A stretch of 64,000 nt of DNA from Mariprofundus erugo (GTDB lineage: Bacteria; Pseudomonadota; Zetaproteobacteria; Mariprofundales; Mariprofundaceae), in the NCBI RefSeq assembly GCF_005818865.1, contig NZ_VBRY01000002.1:124001-188000 (forward strand), read 5' to 3'. Under the pieces are notes generated by a model that was not told where the DNA came from, ran no database searches, and saw only the letters and a program-made list of their open reading frames with translations. Shown here piece after piece: positions 29,732-38,464 of this stretch; positions within the stretch are counted from its first letter, which is position 1; every line of letters begins with the position of its first letter. The position numbers and the translations under genes were made by a program.

Positions 29732-30297
29732 TGTTGATATTTATCCACGGCTTTAACAGCGCCGGCAACGGTGACAAGGCCAAACGACTGCGCAGCGAGT
29801 TCACTGACATCAAGGTGCTCACCCCCACCTGCCCTTTCGCACCGGAAGCAGCGATCACCATGTTAAGCGAACTGATCGGGCAGGCCCTGCATCAGGGAGA
29901 TAAACCGGTCATTGCCGGCTCCTCACTGGGCGGATTTTATGCAGCACACCTTGCCCACCGCTTCGAGCTTGCCTCTGTTTTGATTAATCCACTGATCGAT
30001 CAGACACTGTTACGCCACGAAACAGGCCCGCAAACCAACTATTACACCGGTGAACAATACGAATGGAGCCTGGATCACTGTGCCCGGCTGGATCGCATGG
30101 TCATCGCCCCGGCTGCACTGGCATTTCAACCGTTGCTACTGCTTGATGAGGCGGATGAGCTGCTCGACAGCCACCTGGCCATCTCTCATTATGGTGATTT
30201 GGCTGAAACCCACCTGTTCCCCGGCGGCTCTCATCGCTTTGATCATATGGATGAAGCGATACCGCTCATGCGCAACTATATCGCCAGACACAGCTGA
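29731..30297 (+). CDS. YqiA/YcfP-like alpha/beta-fold esterase
   Basis: A 188-residue hydrolase. It starts with LIFIHGFNSAGNGDKAKRL, the oxyanion and substrate loop of UPF0227/YqiA proteins. The nucleophile elbow GSSLGGFYA is near residue 70, an acidic residue is in LLLDEADELLD near 144, and the catalytic His is in GGSHRFDH near 170. I start it at ATG 29731, which overlaps the upstream stop as TGATG and follows GGAAGG. The physiological ester is unknown. Confidence 0.85.
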   Translation: MLIFIHGFNSAGNGDKAKRLRSEFTDIKVLTPTCPFAPEAAITMLSELIGQALHQGDKPVIAGSSLGGFYAAHLAHRFELASVLINPLIDQTLLRHETGPQTNYYTGEQYEWSLDHCARLDRMVIAPAALAFQPLLLLDEADELLDSHLAISHYGDLAETHLFPGGSHRFDHMDEAIPLMRNYIARHS

Positions 30298-30386
30298 ACA
30301 GAGGGGCCATATATCACCCGTCCGGCCCCGCCATACCCCTGAAATTTCATGACAGTCAGGCGCTGAATCGCTATCCTTTTCTTTGC

Positions 30387-30403
30387 GCTTCGAGGAACGA
30401 AGC
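30387..30403 (+). promoter_or_regulatory. GGA-loop hairpin in the leader of a hybrid kinase gene
   Basis: GCTTCG (30387-30392) and CGAAGC (30398-30403) form a perfect 6-bp stem with loop AGGAA. Thirty-eight bases downstream, the ribosome site AGGAGAAGG offers a second GGA. The pair resembles two-site CsrA/RsmA translational operators. The function is inferred from pattern only. Confidence 0.3.
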
Positions 30404-30453
30404 AGATCGTGACAACGCCGAAAATCGAACTGCCCGTCTGAGGAGAAGGCCTC

Positions 30454-32646
30454 TTGAGCCAGAGTGCAACCATATCGCCATCCATCAGCAAGGCTCAGTT
30501 GCTATGCCTTGAGCAGTTACGACTGCTGCACAAACCATCCCTGCTGATTGCCGCCTCCACACTGGTGGCCGGCACCCTGATGGTCGCATCGCAATGGGAT
30601 ATCGCCTCGCACAGCACCCTGCTGCTGTGGGTCACCACCCTGTTCTGCGCGGCAGCCCTGAGACTGGGCATCTATTTTTCCTTCTCGCGGACAGATAGAC
30701 AGTTGCAACAACAGCGGAAATGGAAAGCGATGACTGTCGCCGCCACCTGGCTGGTCGGCTCGATCTGGGGCTGGCTCGGTTATTTTCACTTTCCGGCCGA
30801 TGATCCCCTGCACCTGGTCACCATGATGCTGATTCTGATCGGCCTTGCCGCAGGCAGCATCACCACGTTGTCACCGCTACGCTCTGCATCGTTGCCGTTT
30901 ATCCTGCTGCTGCTGACACCCGTCACCTATCATCTGTTTACATTGCCAGCGACATCACTGCACTTCATCAGCTTTCTGCTCATCTTCTACCTGTGCTTTC
31001 TGATCGGCAGCGCCCTGCAAAACTATCAGACCCACAAGGACAACATCTCTTTGCGCATTGAAAGCAGCGAACGTGAAAAAGCTGTCAGAGCCTCGGAAAA
31101 AGAGCTGCAACTGAGTGAAGAAAAGTTCCGCACCCTGACCGAACATGGCTCGGACATCGTCGCTACCATCAACCGTGATGGCGTCATCAGCTTCTCCAGC
31201 CGCTCGGCTGAACGTATCCTGGGCTACCCCCAGCAGACACTGATCGGTCAGTCACTATTTGAGCTGGTCCATGAGGATGACCGCCCCGGACTGACGCATG
31301 CCATGACAGAGATGTTTGCCAATCCTGGCAACAGTATTCCGGCCGCATTCCGTATTCGACACTGTCTGGGCCGCTGGCTGGATATCGAATCAATCGGCCG
31401 CACCACCGGTGATCACGGGCAGGAAACACTGATTCTCAACGCCCGCGATGTGACCGCGCACAAAGAGCTCGAGCTGCAGCTGCACCAGTCGCAAAAAATG
31501 GAGGCGATCGGCACCCTTGTCGGCGGCATCGCCCATAACTTCAATAACAATCTGGCCGCCATGACCGGCAACATCTATCTCGCCCGCCTCTCCTCGCAAG
31601 ACAACAGCAACACCCTCAAGCGGCTCGATTCACTCGACCTGCTGGCTTCGCGCTCTGCCGATATGATCAAGCAATTGCTCGCCTTTGCCCGCCAGGACCG
31701 GCTGAGTATGAAGCCACTGCGGCTGAACCGGCTGCTCAATCACGACATCGCCCTGACAGCCAACCTGATACAGGAGAGCATCGAGCTGCGCCTCGATATC
31801 TGTACGGATGAGATCATGATCAGGGGGGATGCATCACAAATCCAGCAGGCACTGATCAACCTGCTGATTAATGCGCGCGATGCCGTTGCCACGATAGAAA
31901 ATCCTGAAATTCTCTGCTCATTGCAACGCTATCAGGCCGATCATGCATTCCACCATCGCCATCCTGAGATCAAAGGAGAGCAGTTTGCCCGACTTTCCGT
32001 ACAGGACAACGGCTGTGGCATTCCCGGCGATGCACTCGGTAAAATATTCGAGCCGTTTTACACCACCAAGGATGTCGATAAAGGCACCGGCCTTGGCCTG
32101 GCCATGGTTTATGGCGCGATTCAGGCTCACGGAGGCGTCATTGATGTCACCAGCTCACCGCACGCAGGCACGACCATTGATATGTACCTGCCGATCATTC
32201 AGGAACAAGAAGGCCGCAATGAAGAGGCCGGCCACATTGCCCCGTCCATCCATCATGGCGCAGGTGAAACCATCCTGCTGGTTGATGATGATACAACAGT
32301 GCTGCACTCCACCCGCGAGGTGCTGCTCAGCCTCGGTTTCCGGGTCATCACGGCAGAACATGGCATCGCCGCACTTGAACAGTTCGAGCAGCAGCCGGAG
32401 AGCATTCGCCTGTTACTGACCGATATCGTCATGCCGAAAATGGGCGGCATTGCGCTGGCTCAGGCGATCCGGCAGAGGAACAACCACCTGCCGGTTATTT
32501 TTGCCACTGGCTATGACAGGAAAGAGGCGCTTGATGCTGAAGCTGCCATCAGCCACAGCAGCGTACTGAGCAAGCCGTTTTCAATCAGCCGTCTCAGTCA
32601 GGCCATCCACGACAGCCTGCTCTCAGCCGGCCAGGAAAAAGGCTGA
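30454..32646 (+). CDS. membrane-anchored hybrid sensor histidine kinase
   Basis: A 730-residue protein. An N-terminal membrane block of about six helices (residues 25-190) is followed by a short coiled coil, a PAS domain (about 225-345), a HisKA domain with the phospho-acceptor in GGIAHNFNNN (near 360), HATPase (INLLINARDAV near 470, DNGCGI, GTGLGLAMVYG near 545) and a C-terminal receiver with Asp in LLLTDIVMPKMGG (near 656). There is no output domain, so it must pass phosphate to another protein or act by local control. The start is a TTG at 30454, with AGGAGAAGG just upstream. No ATG is nearby. Its kinase and receiver parts are closely related to the kinase at 52752. Confidence 0.9.
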   Translation: MSQSATISPSISKAQLLCLEQLRLLHKPSLLIAASTLVAGTLMVASQWDIASHSTLLLWVTTLFCAAALRLGIYFSFSRTDRQLQQQRKWKAMTVAATWLVGSIWGWLGYFHFPADDPLHLVTMMLILIGLAAGSITTLSPLRSASLPFILLLLTPVTYHLFTLPATSLHFISFLLIFYLCFLIGSALQNYQTHKDNISLRIESSEREKAVRASEKELQLSEEKFRTLTEHGSDIVATINRDGVISFSSRSAERILGYPQQTLIGQSLFELVHEDDRPGLTHAMTEMFANPGNSIPAAFRIRHCLGRWLDIESIGRTTGDHGQETLILNARDVTAHKELELQLHQSQKMEAIGTLVGGIAHNFNNNLAAMTGNIYLARLSSQDNSNTLKRLDSLDLLASRSADMIKQLLAFARQDRLSMKPLRLNRLLNHDIALTANLIQESIELRLDICTDEIMIRGDASQIQQALINLLINARDAVATIENPEILCSLQRYQADHAFHHRHPEIKGEQFARLSVQDNGCGIPGDALGKIFEPFYTTKDVDKGTGLGLAMVYGAIQAHGGVIDVTSSPHAGTTIDMYLPIIQEQEGRNEEAGHIAPSIHHGAGETILLVDDDTTVLHSTREVLLSLGFRVITAEHGIAALEQFEQQPESIRLLLTDIVMPKMGGIALAQAIRQRNNHLPVIFATGYDRKEALDAEAAISHSSVLSKPFSISRLSQAIHDSLLSAGQEKG

Positions 32647-32700
32647 TTTGGCGAACCGTCCACAGCCGCAGCGGTTTTACACGCCGCCGGCCGGATCAGC

Positions 32701-33870
32701 TCAGCGCTTTTCGATCGGAATGTAGGATTCACCTTTCTTGCCGACATAAATCTGGGCCGGACGATAAATACGTCCGCTACCCAGCTGCTCTTTCCAGTGA
32801 GCCAGCCAGCCGGCCACGCGCGCAATGGCAAAAATCGGCGTAAACAGATCGGTCGGAATACCAAGCTTGCGATAGACAATGCCTGAATAGAAATCGACAT
32901 TCGGGCACACACCCTTCGCTCCCAGCGTACTCTCGGACAACGTTTCAATCTGACGGGCAATGCTGTAGTTGGTATCAATGCCGATCTTGTCGGTCAGCTG
33001 CTTATAAAGACGCACCAGCAGTGCGGCACGCGGATCACGGGTTTTGTAAACGCGATGGCCCAGCCCCGGAATTTTCTCCCGGTTGCTCAGCTTGCTGTTC
33101 AGATAGGCTTCGACATTTTCCACACTACCGATTTCATCCAGCATATTGAGCACATCCTCATTGGCGCCGCCATGCAACGGACCGGAAAGCGAGCCGATGG
33201 CGGCGCTGATCGAGGTATAAGGATCGGCATGTGTCGAAGCGGTCACCAGCGTCGAGAAGGTACTGGCATTCATCTCATGCTCGGCATGCACAATAAAGGC
33301 AACATCGAGAATCCTTGCTGTCAGCGGATAGGGCTCCTCACCGGTCAACATGTAATAAAAATTGGCTGCATGTGACAGATCATCACGCGGTGCAATCGGA
33401 TCATCACCATGGCGCATGCGTGCATGGGCGGCCACCAGCGTCGGCAGCTTGGCGATCAGATTCACACAAACAGTATCAACCGTAGCCCGATCCAGCTCAC
33501 CGGAGATATTTTTCGGGAACGGATAAAACATACCGAGTGCCGCCACCGTTGCCTGCAGCGAATCCATCGGGTGAGCCGACTCGGGAAAACATTTCATCAT
33601 ATCCCGGATACGGAACTTGATGCGACGATGATGCTTGAGCTGGCGATCGAATGAAGCCAGCTGCTCAGCCGTCGGCAATTCGCCATACAGCAGCAGATAA
33701 GAGGTCTCCTCAAATGAGGACTGCTCAGCCAGCTGTTCAATATCAATGCCGCGATACTCCAGATAGCCGCGCTTGCCATCCACGGAAGATACCGATGACT
33801 CAGCGACCGGTATGCCCGCAAGACCCGGTGAATAACACGCAATATTGTCGGATGCGTTGTTTCCAGCCAT
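32701..33870 (-). CDS. gltA: citrate synthase
   Basis: A 389-residue citrate/2-methylcitrate synthase. The three catalytic positions are visible: His in AEHEMNASTFS (near 195), His in LGHRVYKTRDPRA (near 272; the preceding PLHGGANEDV is also conserved), and Asp in PNVDFYSGIVY (near 322). The length is that of the compact type found in Gram-positives and several proteobacteria, so methylcitrate activity cannot be excluded. AAGGAGAG precedes the ATG. A strong promoter lies about 100 bp upstream, at 33971-33998. Confidence 0.93.
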   Translation of the reverse strand: MAGNNASDNIACYSPGLAGIPVAESSVSSVDGKRGYLEYRGIDIEQLAEQSSFEETSYLLLYGELPTAEQLASFDRQLKHHRRIKFRIRDMMKCFPESAHPMDSLQATVAALGMFYPFPKNISGELDRATVDTVCVNLIAKLPTLVAAHARMRHGDDPIAPRDDLSHAANFYYMLTGEEPYPLTARILDVAFIVHAEHEMNASTFSTLVTASTHADPYTSISAAIGSLSGPLHGGANEDVLNMLDEIGSVENVEAYLNSKLSNREKIPGLGHRVYKTRDPRAALLVRLYKQLTDKIGIDTNYSIARQIETLSESTLGAKGVCPNVDFYSGIVYRKLGIPTDLFTPIFAIARVAGWLAHWKEQLGSGRIYRPAQIYVGKKGESYIPIEKR

Positions 33871-33970
33871 ATCTGTACTCTCCTTGATTCACATGCGGAT
33901 CGATACCCCGTCAATCCATGTTGCTGTTTCCAGAGGGGAACCATAACAAATCAAAAATATAAATGCTTGG

Positions 33971-33998
33971 ATTATATACCCCTTTTATCTCCTGTCAG
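33971..33998 (-). promoter_or_regulatory. predicted sigma-70 promoter of citrate synthase gene
   Basis: On the minus strand, CTGACA (33998-33993) and TATAAT (33976-33971) are separated by 16 bp. The -35 box overlaps the stop codon of the Xer recombinase gene, and the predicted leader is about 95 nt. Confidence 0.6.
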
Positions 33999-34894
33999 CC
34001 GCTGCCAAGCGGATGCGCACGATTCACCAGGTCATGCATACGGGCCCGGGAAACGTGTGTATATATTTCCGTGGTCGTGACATGGGCATGGCCGAGCAGC
34101 ATCTGTACGGCCCGCAAATCCGCACCGTGATTCAGCAGATGCGTGGCAAAAGCGTGGCGCAACGTATGCGGCGAAGGCAGCGGGGAAATCCCCGCCTCAG
34201 CGGCATACAACTTGATCCGCAACCAGAAATTCTGGCGCGTCATTGCACTGCCTCCCCGTCCGGCAAACAGAAACGGGCTGGCCGGCTGACGGGGGCGCTG
34301 CAGCAGCCAGGCCTGCAACCAGCGACCGGCCTCCTCACCGAACGGTACCAGCCTCTCCTTGTCGCCCTTGCCGATCACACGCAGCAGGCCACCGGCCAGA
34401 TCAGCCTGCCCGAGCCTGAGCGTCACCAGCTCGCTGACACGCAAGCCCGTCGCATAGAGAAGCTCCAGCATACAGCGATCACGCAAGCCAACGGCATCAT
34501 CCGTATCCGGCGCCGCCAGCAATCGCTCCACATCCTGTTCACTCATCATTTTCGGCAACGGCCTGCTTTTGCGCAGGCGGGGCAGATGACGCGCCGGATG
34601 GTCCTCACGCGCCCCCTGATCCTGCAGCATGGCAAACCAGGTAGAGAGCGCACTGCGCCGCCGCTGAATCGTGCTCTCCTTCATCCCGTCCTGAGCGAGC
34701 GAGGCAAGATAGGCGAGCACTTCCGACTGATCTGCATGCATCAAATCGGTGCCCGATGCCTGAAAAAAGAGCTCTGCATGCAATAAATCGGAGCGATAGG
34801 ACTCGGTTGTTTTCGCCGACCAGCCACGCAGCATGGCAAGACGCTGCAGCAGACCGGTAATTTTTTCTTCCTGTTCAAGCGCGAGTACAGACAT
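33995..34894 (-). CDS. tyrosine recombinase XerD/XerC-like
   Basis: A 299-residue chromosome-dimer-resolution-type recombinase. A SAM-like N-terminal DNA-binding domain (about 10-95) is followed by the catalytic domain with Arg in ATGLRVSEL (near 153), HTLRHAFATHLL (near 247-258), HAHVTTTEIYTHV with the nucleophile Tyr near 282. The length and lack of extensions match housekeeping XerD more than mobile integrases. With no paired Xer here I leave the C/D choice open, though XerD is likelier. The start codon has only a weak ribosome site. The gene borders the left end of the island, but the island has its own integrase. Confidence 0.85.
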   Translation of the reverse strand: MSVLALEQEEKITGLLQRLAMLRGWSAKTTESYRSDLLHAELFFQASGTDLMHADQSEVLAYLASLAQDGMKESTIQRRRSALSTWFAMLQDQGAREDHPARHLPRLRKSRPLPKMMSEQDVERLLAAPDTDDAVGLRDRCMLELLYATGLRVSELVTLRLGQADLAGGLLRVIGKGDKERLVPFGEEAGRWLQAWLLQRPRQPASPFLFAGRGGSAMTRQNFWLRIKLYAAEAGISPLPSPHTLRHAFATHLLNHGADLRAVQMLLGHAHVTTTEIYTHVSRARMHDLVNRAHPLGSG

Positions 34895-35028
34895 ATCGAC
34901 ATGCTAGGGAGAGCGCAAAAAAAGGCACGCAACAGGAGCACATTGCTGTCACACGGGCCCGAACAAAAATCACAACACGTTGATAATAAAAGCAAATTTT
35001 AACACGCGACTGCCAGCAGGCAATAAAA

Positions 35029-35061
35029 AAAGGGCAGGTAACACAAGGTTACCTGCCCTTT
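35029..35061 (-). terminator. rho-independent terminator, probably the displaced original terminator of tRNA-Leu(CAG)
   Basis: A perfect 14-bp stem (AAAGGGCAGGTAAC with GTTACCTGCCCTTT) and 5-nt loop. On the minus strand seven T residues follow. It sits just outside the left attachment copy, where the sequence downstream of the tRNA gene would have been before the island integrated. Confidence 0.8.
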
Positions 35062-35066
35062 CCTGT

Positions 35067-35083
35067 TGGTACGAGGACTGGAG
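35067..35083. repeat. attachment site copy, left end of island
   Basis: TGGTACGAGGACTGGAG matches the 3' 18 bases of tRNA-Leu(CAG) apart from one missing C. It is the direct repeat that defines the left island junction. Confidence 0.8.
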
Positions 35084-35141
35084 CATAATTATAAGCATAA
35101 ACATCTGTTAATTAAGGCATATGTAAATTCCAAAAAAAATC

Positions 35142-35165
35142 ATACCAACATATATACCAACACAT
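35142..35165. repeat. 12-bp tandem repeat, possible integrase arm site
   Basis: ATACCAACATAT and ATACCAACACAT follow each other directly, matching at 11 of 12 positions. The core TACCAACA recurs at the right end of the island near the integrase gene, where it occurs in inverted pairs. That is the layout of arm-type binding sites of tyrosine integrases. Confidence 0.45.
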
Positions 35166-35337
35166 AGACACTTTACCCTTTGAGCCTGTACATCAACCCT
35201 GACCAAAGGAGGCCAGCGTTCGGACGGCTCGAGGGAAGCCCTGCTGCAATTGCCGGGGATACTCAGGCCGCACAGCCATGGCATGCAAGTTTGGAATTAA
35301 TGTGAAGCACTTCAATCCTACGATGAGGAGAACATTA

Positions 35338-35919
35338 TTATTCCTTCTTTTCCTCAAACTCGATTTTGATTTGCAACAGTTCGCCTCTGGCATTCAGGTA
35401 TGTGTGGCCGAACAGAGTGGATATGATGATCTCGCGTATCATTTCTGAAAGCGAAAGGTTTACTCGGCCGGCAAGGGTTTGAATATCATCTCTCATTTTT
35501 CGTGGTATCCACACTTTCAGATCCTCGATGTTCTTCCCCAGGTCCTTCGTCTTGTTTGGCCCCTGATAAAGCTCAAGCGGTTCGGCGACCTGCCTTGAAA
35601 AAAGCGGTGGAGAGTTCAATAAGTAATGATGTTCTCTGCGCTCATAAAACCCCATCCAGTCATGCTTGCCGTAGAGATAGGTAAACATAATCTGTCGCAC
35701 CAGATCAGATCGGGTTGTATTGAGCGCATTGCAATTCTGGTCTAACACATCCCCCAACAGCTCGGGCAGCCAGAATTTTAGTGCTACGTCCCCGTCTTCG
35801 AGAATCGCCGAATAATCCCGGTCGGTCATTGTTATGTGATAACCAGGCTCCTGCTGCTCCTCTGTCCCTGACTCAGGCGGTCTACCTTTACGCCGCCATA
35901 TCGTGTCGAAGATTCCCAT
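35338..35919 (-). CDS. tandem ribbon-helix-helix protein
   Basis: A 193-residue protein with two related segments, at about 46-84 (LKFWLPELLGDVLDQ...) and 133-171 (LKVWIPRKMRDDIQT...). Both follow the pattern LKxWxP-x4-D-x9-N-x3-S-x3-R-x-I-x4-L-x-G: a short beta strand then two helices, the form of MetJ/Arc/CopG DNA-binding domains. A fused pair would give a single-chain pseudo-dimer. The N-terminal 40 residues are polar. GGGGAGGGG precedes the ATG. It could be a repressor, a relaxosome accessory or an antitoxin-like protein. No partner gene lies beside it. The fold call is my inference from sequence pattern. Confidence 0.55.
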   Translation of the reverse strand: MGIFDTIWRRKGRPPESGTEEQQEPGYHITMTDRDYSAILEDGDVALKFWLPELLGDVLDQNCNALNTTRSDLVRQIMFTYLYGKHDWMGFYERREHHYLLNSPPLFSRQVAEPLELYQGPNKTKDLGKNIEDLKVWIPRKMRDDIQTLAGRVNLSLSEMIREIIISTLFGHTYLNARGELLQIKIEFEEKKE

Positions 35920-36009
35920 AATGTTCCCCTCCCCAATTTCTTGAACCTAGCAGATGTTGTCGTACCATGTTGAGTCTCTTTGGATACAACTACTCAGGAG
36001 AAATATTGA

Positions 36010-36681
36010 ATGAGCTTCAAGGTTATTTCCGGCGGCCAAACAGGCGTTGATCGAGCCGCTCTCGATGCAGCGATGTTGCTTGGTATCGAAGTTGGCGGCT
36101 GGTGTCCCAAGGGTCGCAAAGCACTCGATGGTGTCATTCCCGACAGGTATCCACTGACAGAAACCCGAGGGAAATCCTATCATATACGCACCAAATGCAA
36201 TGTACGGGATTCCGATGCCACGCTGATCATCTGTCGTGATGAGCCGGTCGGCGGTACTGCGCTGACCATCAAATATTGCGAGCAGATGGGAAAACCGTAC
36301 CTGGTCTATCAACTCAAGGCCGGCGAGATAGATTGGATCGACAGCCCCGAAGATGTCGGGTCGGTCCTCTACTGGCTGAATTGTCTGGATGTGCAGGTGC
36401 TGAATGTGGCTGGTCCGCGCGAGGGGAAACACTGCCCCATATACAATCGCGCCATTTCTTTTCTGATGACGGAAGTGCGGCATTCTTCAAGCCATCAATC
36501 ATGCCGACCGAAGACGAAATTCAGCTTCTTCTTGAACGGGCGAATCAGGAAGCTGATACAATCCGACAAATTCTATGGCAGCGGGCATAAACCATGTAAG
36601 AGTCTGCAACCGCGCTTAACGCCAAACCAACTTCTTTGTGAGACCCTGGGCAATTACAGCCCAGCCGATGCAATAGCGTGA
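36010..36681 (+). CDS. circularly permuted YpsA-like SLOG protein (putative Moco-carrier family), with odd C-terminal tail
   Basis: Residues 1 to about 156 form a Rossmann-like SLOG domain: VISGGQTGVDRAALDAA near 5, GGWCPKGRKALDG near 30, DSDATLII near 72, GGTALT near 84 and LNVAGPRE near 135. Relatives are annotated as molybdenum-cofactor carriers or nucleotide-binding sensors in conflict systems. Family members usually stop soon after this point. Here the frame runs on for about 67 residues of low-complexity, Ser/Cys/Lys-rich sequence. In another frame, the 29 codons 36500-36589 read like a genuine helix. A frameshift or lost stop near 36470 is likely. Confidence 0.75.
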   Translation: MSFKVISGGQTGVDRAALDAAMLLGIEVGGWCPKGRKALDGVIPDRYPLTETRGKSYHIRTKCNVRDSDATLIICRDEPVGGTALTIKYCEQMGKPYLVYQLKAGEIDWIDSPEDVGSVLYWLNCLDVQVLNVAGPREGKHCPIYNRAISFLMTEVRHSSSHQSCRPKTKFSFFLNGRIRKLIQSDKFYGSGHKPCKSLQPRLTPNQLLCETLGNYSPADAIA

Positions 36682-36744
36682 GGACTCAAACAAACGCACT
36701 CTACAAAGTGATGTGCTATATGAAGTAATGCGGGGGTAAGGATT

Positions 36745-37212
36745 ATGACAACAAAAAACACCGAGCTTGCCTTTAACTTGTGGGCTGTATTCGATATGTC
36801 TGGTGGCTATGTCTATTGTCTCTCAGGAAAAGCCTACGTGTTGTCAGGAACTGACCAGCAGAAGCTGGGCTTGCTGAAGGAGCTCGCCGCAACGGATTAT
36901 CTAACTGCAAAGCGATATAGAATTCCTGAGCGCTTTCACGTGATCACGCCGGGTGGTGTTAAAAAGGGGTTCGCGGATGTCCGTGAGGTATTTGACCCCA
37001 ACGCAATGATGTTCGAGGAGTTATTTGAGGAGATTGAACGCAACCTTCCCTCGGTGATCAGTTTTGATTACGGAGGCCAGGCTACCCATAAGCCGCAAAA
37101 AATACCTGGTGATCCTCTCTGTGTTACGACCATCCTATGCGAGGACACCTTAGGGAATATTCGCCCGATATTGTCACAGGCTGATATGGACTGGCTTTCA
37201 AGGCAGCTATAG
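36745..37212 (+). CDS. hypothetical protein, 155 aa
   Basis: I do not recognise this protein. It is soluble, acidic, without signal peptide or membrane segments. It contains a Tyr/Gly-rich start (LWAVFDMSGGYVYCLSG) and a central acidic helix (FEELFEEIERNLPS). A GGGGTAAGGA ribosome site sits well before the ATG, which supports translation. Its end overlaps by six bases the end of the convergent MGGFGSGR gene. Confidence 0.6.
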   Translation: MTTKNTELAFNLWAVFDMSGGYVYCLSGKAYVLSGTDQQKLGLLKELAATDYLTAKRYRIPERFHVITPGGVKKGFADVREVFDPNAMMFEELFEEIERNLPSVISFDYGGQATHKPQKIPGDPLCVTTILCEDTLGNIRPILSQADMDWLSRQL

Positions 37213-37815
37213 GAATGGCGGTTCCTCACCAAGCAAATTAAATCTGCGGATTACTTCTGTATTGAACATAGCCTTGCCCCGTTCAAGATGCTTAAGCAGG
37301 CGTAAATATGTCTTCATGTTCATACCCTTAGGACGTGGTAACCACCCCATTAGCTTGCCATCAGGCTTTCCTAGTTTCTCTTGAGCATCCCTTGCTTTGC
37401 GAAGAACACGATCCAGTTGCCCTTCAGATTCGGAAGCATACGCAAGATTGTAACATTTTCGGCAGGCTGGGTATTTGCTGACAATGTAAAGAATTGCACA
37501 GCGCCTGCAGCAATGCGGACAACGCATCCACACTCGGCGTCCTCCATAATTGCATGGCGTATATTCAAGCTGGATGATTTGTTTGACGTCTTGCCAATCT
37601 TCTCCATACGCCTGATGGCGATAATTTAGAAGCAGCGAGTGTTGTTGCACGTGATAACCTATGCTTGCGACTCTTTCACCTCGCAATGACCAGTTTATAA
37701 CACCACTGGATCCATTGTGTAATAATCCTTGCCTGTGCATCCACATGATCTCAATCCGCTTCTGAGCCTCTGTTTTCAGCCGCCCTCCATTCCTGCCACT
37801 ACCAAATCCGCCCAT
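37207..37815 (-). CDS. MGGFGSGR-type zinc-ribbon protein of mobile elements
   Basis: About 202 residues from ATG 37815, chosen for the GAGGAG ribosome site seven bases upstream and because a family of mobile-element proteins begins with MGG(F/Y)GSGR. A longer in-frame start at 37845 is less likely. It has two Cys pairs in RCPHCCRRC (near 110) and CRKCYNLAY (near 128), the latter continuing with ASESEGQLDR, so a zinc ribbon is likely. The C-terminal part is basic. The function is unknown. Such proteins recur on integrative elements and prophages. Confidence 0.7.
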   Translation of the reverse strand: MGGFGSGRNGGRLKTEAQKRIEIMWMHRQGLLHNGSSGVINWSLRGERVASIGYHVQQHSLLLNYRHQAYGEDWQDVKQIIQLEYTPCNYGGRRVWMRCPHCCRRCAILYIVSKYPACRKCYNLAYASESEGQLDRVLRKARDAQEKLGKPDGKLMGWLPRPKGMNMKTYLRLLKHLERGKAMFNTEVIRRFNLLGEEPPFL

Positions 37816-37939
37816 ATTTACGCTCCTCGCTGAGAATATTTTCACAAATCATTAGGAAAGTTCGCAATGGCAGTTGTACATCACCGAGCCTTATTGAATG
37901 CACTGGTCGCTCAGTGTATGTGCTCCAATTATGCACGAC

Positions 37940-38464
37940 TTACTTTTTATTTTCTGAACTTGAATCGCTGCCGCCAATATCGCTTTCGTTAACTTTCAAT
38001 GCAGTGACCTGATCTCTCCTCATCATATCCAGCACTTCGTCCTGGCTGATTGCGCCGGATGCGTATGACTTCGGACACCCAACAAATTCTACAAAGTCAT
38101 GCACACTCATCGCCGGTTGCTCGACCAGAATCATTGCCGCACCACAGCAAATCTCAGCGGATGCCTGAGGATACCAGCCCATACGGCCACACTTGCAGCA
38201 CTTCCTGAACGTGCGCCGGTGCACCACTACCGGTTGCATTTCCTCTGTATCCGTTGCCCTTAGAGATTCATTGTTGTTGCAACCTGATTTTCCATCTCTT
38301 GCACTCCTGTTGCGCTCAGCGTTGCGCTTTAGAACCTTATGCGCCAAAGCTTTCAAGCTGGTTGTTGCGCCATTGTTGCAATCACGGTTGCCTTCGCCTT
38401 CATGTTTGTTGCGCAGTTGCGTTCTATGGGTAATGCAACCGTGCAACTCACCTGCAGCACTCAT
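37940..38464 (-). CDS. small zinc-ribbon-like protein downstream of RepA-like ATPase
   Basis: A 174-residue protein translated from an ATG that overlaps the ATPase stop by four bases. The N-terminal half is polar and basic with KALAHKVLKRNAERNRS, a segment I have seen in accessory proteins of mobile-element replication modules. The second half has FRKCCKCGRMGWYP and EICCGAAM, a possible zinc site, then an acidic tail. It probably serves the ATPase. The role is unknown. Confidence 0.55.
   Translation of the reverse strand: MSAAGELHGCITHRTQLRNKHEGEGNRDCNNGATTSLKALAHKVLKRNAERNRSARDGKSGCNNNESLRATDTEEMQPVVVHRRTFRKCCKCGRMGWYPQASAEICCGAAMILVEQPAMSVHDFVEFVGCPKSYASGAISQDEVLDMMRRDQVTALKVNESDIGGSDSSSENKK

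Larger units (their letters stand above)
34895..35337. other. spacer spanning the left island boundary
   Basis: Reading left to right: a 134-bp A/T-rich stretch upstream of the Xer gene, the perfect hairpin at 35029-35061, the left attachment copy at 35067-35083, then about 250 bp of island DNA with a 12-bp tandem repeat (35142-35165). No gene is evident. Confidence 0.6.

Noticed and set aside
35142-35165. CRISPR-like direct repeat
   Set aside because: There are only two adjacent 12-bp units with no spacers and no cas genes. Integrase arm sites are more plausible. No CRISPR array was seen anywhere in the window.
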